Source: Terribacillus sp. FSL K6-0262 (GTDB lineage: Bacteria > Bacillota > Bacilli > Bacillales > Amphibacillaceae). Taken from it: a DNA stretch of 64,000 nt. The position numbers and the translations under genes were made by a program. The notes under the pieces are model-generated. The model had not been told where the DNA came from. It ran no database searches and worked only from the letters and a program-made list of their open reading frames with translations. Where the stretch lies: NCBI RefSeq assembly GCF_037977385.1, contig NZ_CP150277.1:682001-746000 (forward strand), in the 5' to 3' direction. Below, one piece after another: positions 61,319-64,000 of the stretch. Position 1 is the stretch's first letter; every line of letters starts with the position of its first letter.

Positions 61319-61392
61319 TGGCAGGGGTAGTAGGAGTTGAACCCACACCGACGGTTTTGGAGACCGCTGTTCTACCATTAAACTATACCCCT
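61319..61392 (-). tRNA. tRNA-Trp (CCA)
   Basis: Acceptor AGGGGTA / TACCCCT, anticodon loop CTCCAAA, discriminator G and encoded CCA. Confidence 0.95.
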
Positions 61393-61393
61393 A

Positions 61394-61479
61394 TGGTGGA
61401 GGGAGTAGGACTCGAACCTACGAACCCGATGGGAGCGGATTTACAGTCCGCCGCGTTTGGCCAACTTCGCTATCCCTCC
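61394..61479 (-). tRNA. tRNA-Tyr (GTA)
   Basis: Acceptor GGAGGGA, anticodon loop CTGTAAA, long variable arm, encoded CCA. Only one base from tRNA-Trp. Confidence 0.95.
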
Positions 61480-61487
61480 GATGAGAG

Positions 61488-61560
<73 letters not shown>

Positions 61561-61581
61561 ATTATGTATTCATTTTATAAG

Positions 61582-61658
61582 TGGCGGTCCGGACGGGACT
61601 CGAACCCGCGACCTCCTGCGTGACAGGCAGGCATTCTAACCAGCTGAACTACCGGACC
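61582..61658 (-). tRNA. tRNA-Asp (GTC)
   Basis: Acceptor GGTCCGG, anticodon loop CTGTCAC, discriminator G and encoded CCA. A longer 123-bp spacer separates it from the initiator tRNA upstream. Confidence 0.95.
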
Positions 61659-61781
61659 ACTTTATCATGTCTTTGGTTGCACACTTCGTGTACCACGATT
61701 AAAACATTATCGTCGCACCCTTCAGGTACTCCCATTTTTCACTAGCCAAGAAGAAATATCGACGTAGTAAGTGAATTATTA

Positions 61782-61856
<75 letters not shown>

Positions 61857-61891
61857 ATGATGATAGGTATTCTCTATGAAACTGATAAAGA

Positions 61892-61967
61892 TGGTGGAGG
61901 ATGACGGGCTCGAACCGCCGACCCTCTGCTTGTAAGGCAGATGCTCTCCCAGCTGAGCTAATCCTCC
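61892..61967 (-). tRNA. tRNA-Val (TAC)
   Basis: Acceptor GGAGGAT, anticodon loop CTTACAA, encoded CCA. Confidence 0.95.
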
Positions 61968-61987
61968 GGATTGGTCTTGAAAATATA

Positions 61988-62062
61988 TGGTGACCCGTAC
62001 GGGATTCGAACCCGTGTTACCGCCGTGAAAGGGCGGTGTCTTAACCGCTTGACCAACGGGCC
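61988..62062 (-). tRNA. tRNA-Glu (TTC)
   Basis: Acceptor GGCCCGT / ACGGGTC, anticodon loop CTTTCAC, encoded CCA. Confidence 0.95.
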
Positions 62063-62079
62063 ATCTATGTATGTTGTGA

Positions 62080-62171
62080 TGGCGGAGAGCGAGGGATTCG
62101 AACCCTCGAGACCGCTGTAGCAGCCTACACGATTTCCAATCGTGCTCCTTCGACCTCTCGGACAGCTCTCC
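62080..62171 (-). tRNA. tRNA-Ser (GGA)
   Basis: Acceptor GGAGAGC, anticodon loop TTGGAAA, long variable arm, encoded CCA. Confidence 0.95.
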
Positions 62172-62172
62172 G

Positions 62173-62247
62173 TGGCTCCACAGGCAGGATTCGAACCTGC
62201 GACCGATCGGTTAACAGCCGATAGCTCTACCACTGAGCTACTGTGGA
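62173..62247 (-). tRNA. tRNA-Asn (GTT)
   Basis: Acceptor TCCACAG, anticodon loop CTGTTAA, encoded CCA. First tRNA after the 5S gene. Confidence 0.95.
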
Positions 62248-62257
62248 ATGATCATCT

Positions 62258-62371
62258 TGCCTGGCAGCGTCCTACTCTCGCAGGGCGAACCCAACTACCA
62301 TCGGCGCTGAAGAGCTTAACTGCTGTGTTCGGCATGGGAACAGGTGTGACCTCTTCGCTATTACCACCAGA
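62258..62371 (-). rRNA. 5S ribosomal RNA, not preceded by 16S or 23S
   Basis: On the minus strand TCTGGTGGTAATAGCGAAGA GG starts the gene, CCCATGCCGAACACAGCAGT is the conserved loop, and GAGAGTAGGACGCTGCCAGG the 3' arm. About 114 nt. Directly upstream (62372 onward) there is a promoter and then a protein gene, not 23S rRNA. End positions are good to a few bases. Confidence 0.95.
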
Positions 62372-62408
62372 CCTCTTATGTATCGTCCTTTTCTTAAGGA
62401 CAAGTTAG

Positions 62409-62437
62409 ATTATATATGCTACAGAGATAAAAAGCAA
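62409..62437 (-). promoter_or_regulatory. Promoter of the 5S-tRNA operon
   Basis: On the minus strand TTGCTT (62432-62437), 17 bp, TATAAT (62409-62414), with an AT-rich stretch upstream that could be an UP element. The inferred start near 62402 leaves a leader of about 30 nt with a small hairpin before 5S. The remaining stretch to 62667 shows no gene. Confidence 0.8.
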
Positions 62438-62667
62438 TACATTATTTAAAATTAACTAGGTTTTTTTCCGTATTACATTCTTTTTATTACATGTAATGGC
62501 TTACTTGCTGCAAACTTAAGGTTCTAATAAAACGCAACCCTTGTTATTCTACACGAATGGGACACGGTTTGGCAACCAGCGGCAGAAGTCCTGTCCCGAA
62601 CCAACGTAGTTTATCGTCATGATTCCGCATCCCAGTATGGATACAGCAGTGCTTTCCTTCCCCTGAC

Positions 62668-62700
62668 TTAAAAAGCTGCCGGATCCCCTGATCCAGCAGC
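62668..62700 (-). terminator. Terminator of the BceB-type permease gene
   Basis: GCTGCTGGATC AGGG GATCCGGCAGC followed on the minus strand by TTTTTAAG, 35 bp after the stop. Confidence 0.88.
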
Positions 62701-62735
62701 CGATTCCCAATGCCGTCCCACTCTTATGCAGTTTA

Positions 62736-64000
62736 TTAAAAGACCATCCGTATCACTTGTTTCACATAGAAAAATCGTACAGTCAGGAAATAAAGTAATT
62801 GGATTACCGCAAAGCTTCCAAGGACAAAGGCTGATTCCACTGTTAAATTGTAGTCAAATAAATGCGACAAAGCTGTTAGGGCCACCGCCCCGTGAAAGAG
62901 CGCCACTACAATCGGCGAGAAAAATAAAATAGCAATTTGCCGATTCACTACTTTTTTCAACTCTGATTGTGTCAAACCAATTTTGGCAATCGATCGGAAC
63001 TTGCGCTTTTCCTCATCAATATCCGTGAATAATCGGAAGTAAAGAAAGCTGCCAGCCGAAACAAAGAACACAATACCAATAAACAGGCCAATAAAAAGAA
63101 TCAGTCCATAGGCTTTATTGGTTTCATAAAGTGAATAATCAATAGAAAACACCTTATGCTTTATCTGTTCCTCTAACCTTTTTCCCGTTTCAATTACTTG
63201 TTCCTCGCTCCCATCATGTACATTCCACGCGGCAGTCATATCTGTCCTCACCGGTGTTCCAAGCTGCTTATATGTGCCGTCATTCACCACATAATACCCC
63301 ATTAATCCTAAACCTACAGCTGATTCCACTACATGACTTGGTTGAATTTCTTTTCCGTTGTCCAGCTTTATGTTCGATTGCTTCAAGGCTTCACTTGCTT
63401 TCTGTCCTTCAGTGATTACGGCATCGCTTTGTTCCATAACAATTGCCTCATTTTCCTCTGGATGCAGTTCTTTCTCATCGATTAATGCAGCAAATCGATT
63501 GTAATCAGAAGCTTTCACTATCAATACAGGAGACTCCTCCACAGATGTATCATAAAAAGCCAAGTCCGCAGCTTCCATTTCTGCGTCGATTTTCTCTTCA
63601 TCCAATATAGCATTGATCTGCTGAAGGTCTTGTTCGATAATTTCTTCACTATCGTCCAAAAAAGGAGCATATCTATAAGTATATGGATTGATTTCCTTCA
63701 TCCCTTTCGTAAGGTAAGATTGGAATCCATATAATGTCCCAATGGCACTAAATGCAACAGTTGATATTATCGCTACCAAGAAAAAGGTTCTAGCGTTATC
63801 TTTCATCCGAAACGATAAATCACCGAAAAGCAGCATGTTGGTCTTCCGCCAGAAGATCGATTTATTTCCTCTCAGCAGACGGATGCAATACACACTTAAC
63901 TGCGTAAACAAGATGTATGTTCCCAGTGTCACCACAATGATGACCGGGATCATCATATAGACTACGCCGACACCTTTGACAAGTAGGGCAGTGCCATATC
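62736..64000 (-). CDS. BceB-type ABC transporter permease (partial, 5' end outside window)
   Basis: The frame is open from base 64000, so the first part of the gene is missing; about 420 residues are visible. They show MacB/FtsX-like helices (IPVIIVVTLGTYILFTQLSV; DNARTFFLVAIISTVAFSAI), a roughly 200-residue extracellular domain rich in Glu and Asp, and three final helices (LFIGLFIGIVFFVSAGSFLY ... KKVVNRQIAILFFSPIVVAL). The long extracellular loop is typical of BceB permeases, which detect and detoxify peptide antibiotics together with a BceA ATPase and a two-component system. These partners would lie beyond the right edge. Confidence 0.85.
   Translation of the reverse strand, partial: YGTALLVKGVGVVYMMIPVIIVVTLGTYILFTQLSVYCIRLLRGNKSIFWRKTNMLLFGDLSFRMKDNARTFFLVAIISTVAFSAIGTLYGFQSYLTKGMKEINPYTYRYAPFLDDSEEIIEQDLQQINAILDEEKIDAEMEAADLAFYDTSVEESPVLIVKASDYNRFAALIDEKELHPEENEAIVMEQSDAVITEGQKASEALKQSNIKLDNGKEIQPSHVVESAVGLGLMGYYVVNDGTYKQLGTPVRTDMTAAWNVHDGSEEQVIETGKRLEEQIKHKVFSIDYSLYETNKAYGLILFIGLFIGIVFFVSAGSFLYFRLFTDIDEEKRKFRSIAKIGLTQSELKKVVNRQIAILFFSPIVVALFHGAVALTALSHLFDYNLTVESAFVLGSFAVIQLLYFLTVRFFYVKQVIRMVF

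Overview
The window (64 kb, moderate GC, roughly 44% by eye) reads as chromosomal DNA of a Gram-positive member of the Bacillaceae. Signs are AGGAGG-type ribosome binding sites with frequent TTG/GTG starts, cre boxes, S-box (SAM) riboswitches, RsbR-like STAS proteins, a YwaC-type alarmone synthetase, an LPXTG-like surface nucleotidase, and a tRNA cluster whose order follows the Bacillus subtilis trnD cluster. A halotolerant genus such as Terribacillus would fit, but that is inference. I see no prophage, plasmid backbone or CRISPR array. The one clear mobile element is an IS1182-family insertion sequence.

Layout. 1-5.3 kb: cydABDC operon (cytochrome bd oxidase plus its CydDC exporter; cydC runs off the left edge) behind three TGTG/CACA dyads. 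5.4-11.5 kb: small metabolic and stress genes, including two STAS-domain proteins with different sensor domains and a 46-residue membrane protein with its own Rex/Fnr-like operator. 11.5-15.3 kb: a LacI regulator, twin palindromic operators, a histidinol-dehydrogenase-family enzyme (sulfopropanediol dehydrogenase-like) and a GntP permease. 15.3-23.7 kb: acetyltransferase, unknown small proteins, an orphan cellobiose-type EIIC with a cre box, relP, an AraC regulator, an HPr-like protein lacking both phosphorylation sites, and a MocR regulator. 23.8-29.3 kb: pdxST, a methyltransferase whose leader is a 34-bp perfect palindrome, an EamA exporter, and lipM-lipA.

29.4-42 kb: the IS1182 element inserted in a transcription terminator with a 26-bp target duplication, followed by two divergent S-box-controlled units: metI-metC-yxjG-like (methionine synthesis) and an M20 amidohydrolase plus complete oligopeptide-type ABC importer. 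A third S-box at 47.3 kb controls an SfnG-type dimethylsulfone monooxygenase. Together they form a SAM-sensing sulfur acquisition and methionine locus, which I consider the most interesting part of the window. 42-60.7 kb: broken histidine phosphatase, NUDIX hydrolase, an AT-rich hxlR/quinone reductase pair, dihydroxyacetone kinase, DUF proteins, a wall-anchored 5'-nucleotidase, pectate lyase, a carbamoylase-family hydrolase with a membrane protein, an aldo-keto reductase, and cstA under a cre box.

60.8-64 kb: a minus-strand operon of one 5S rRNA and 13 tRNAs with its own promoter but no 16S or 23S gene, then the 3' part of a BceB-type ABC permease that runs off the right edge.
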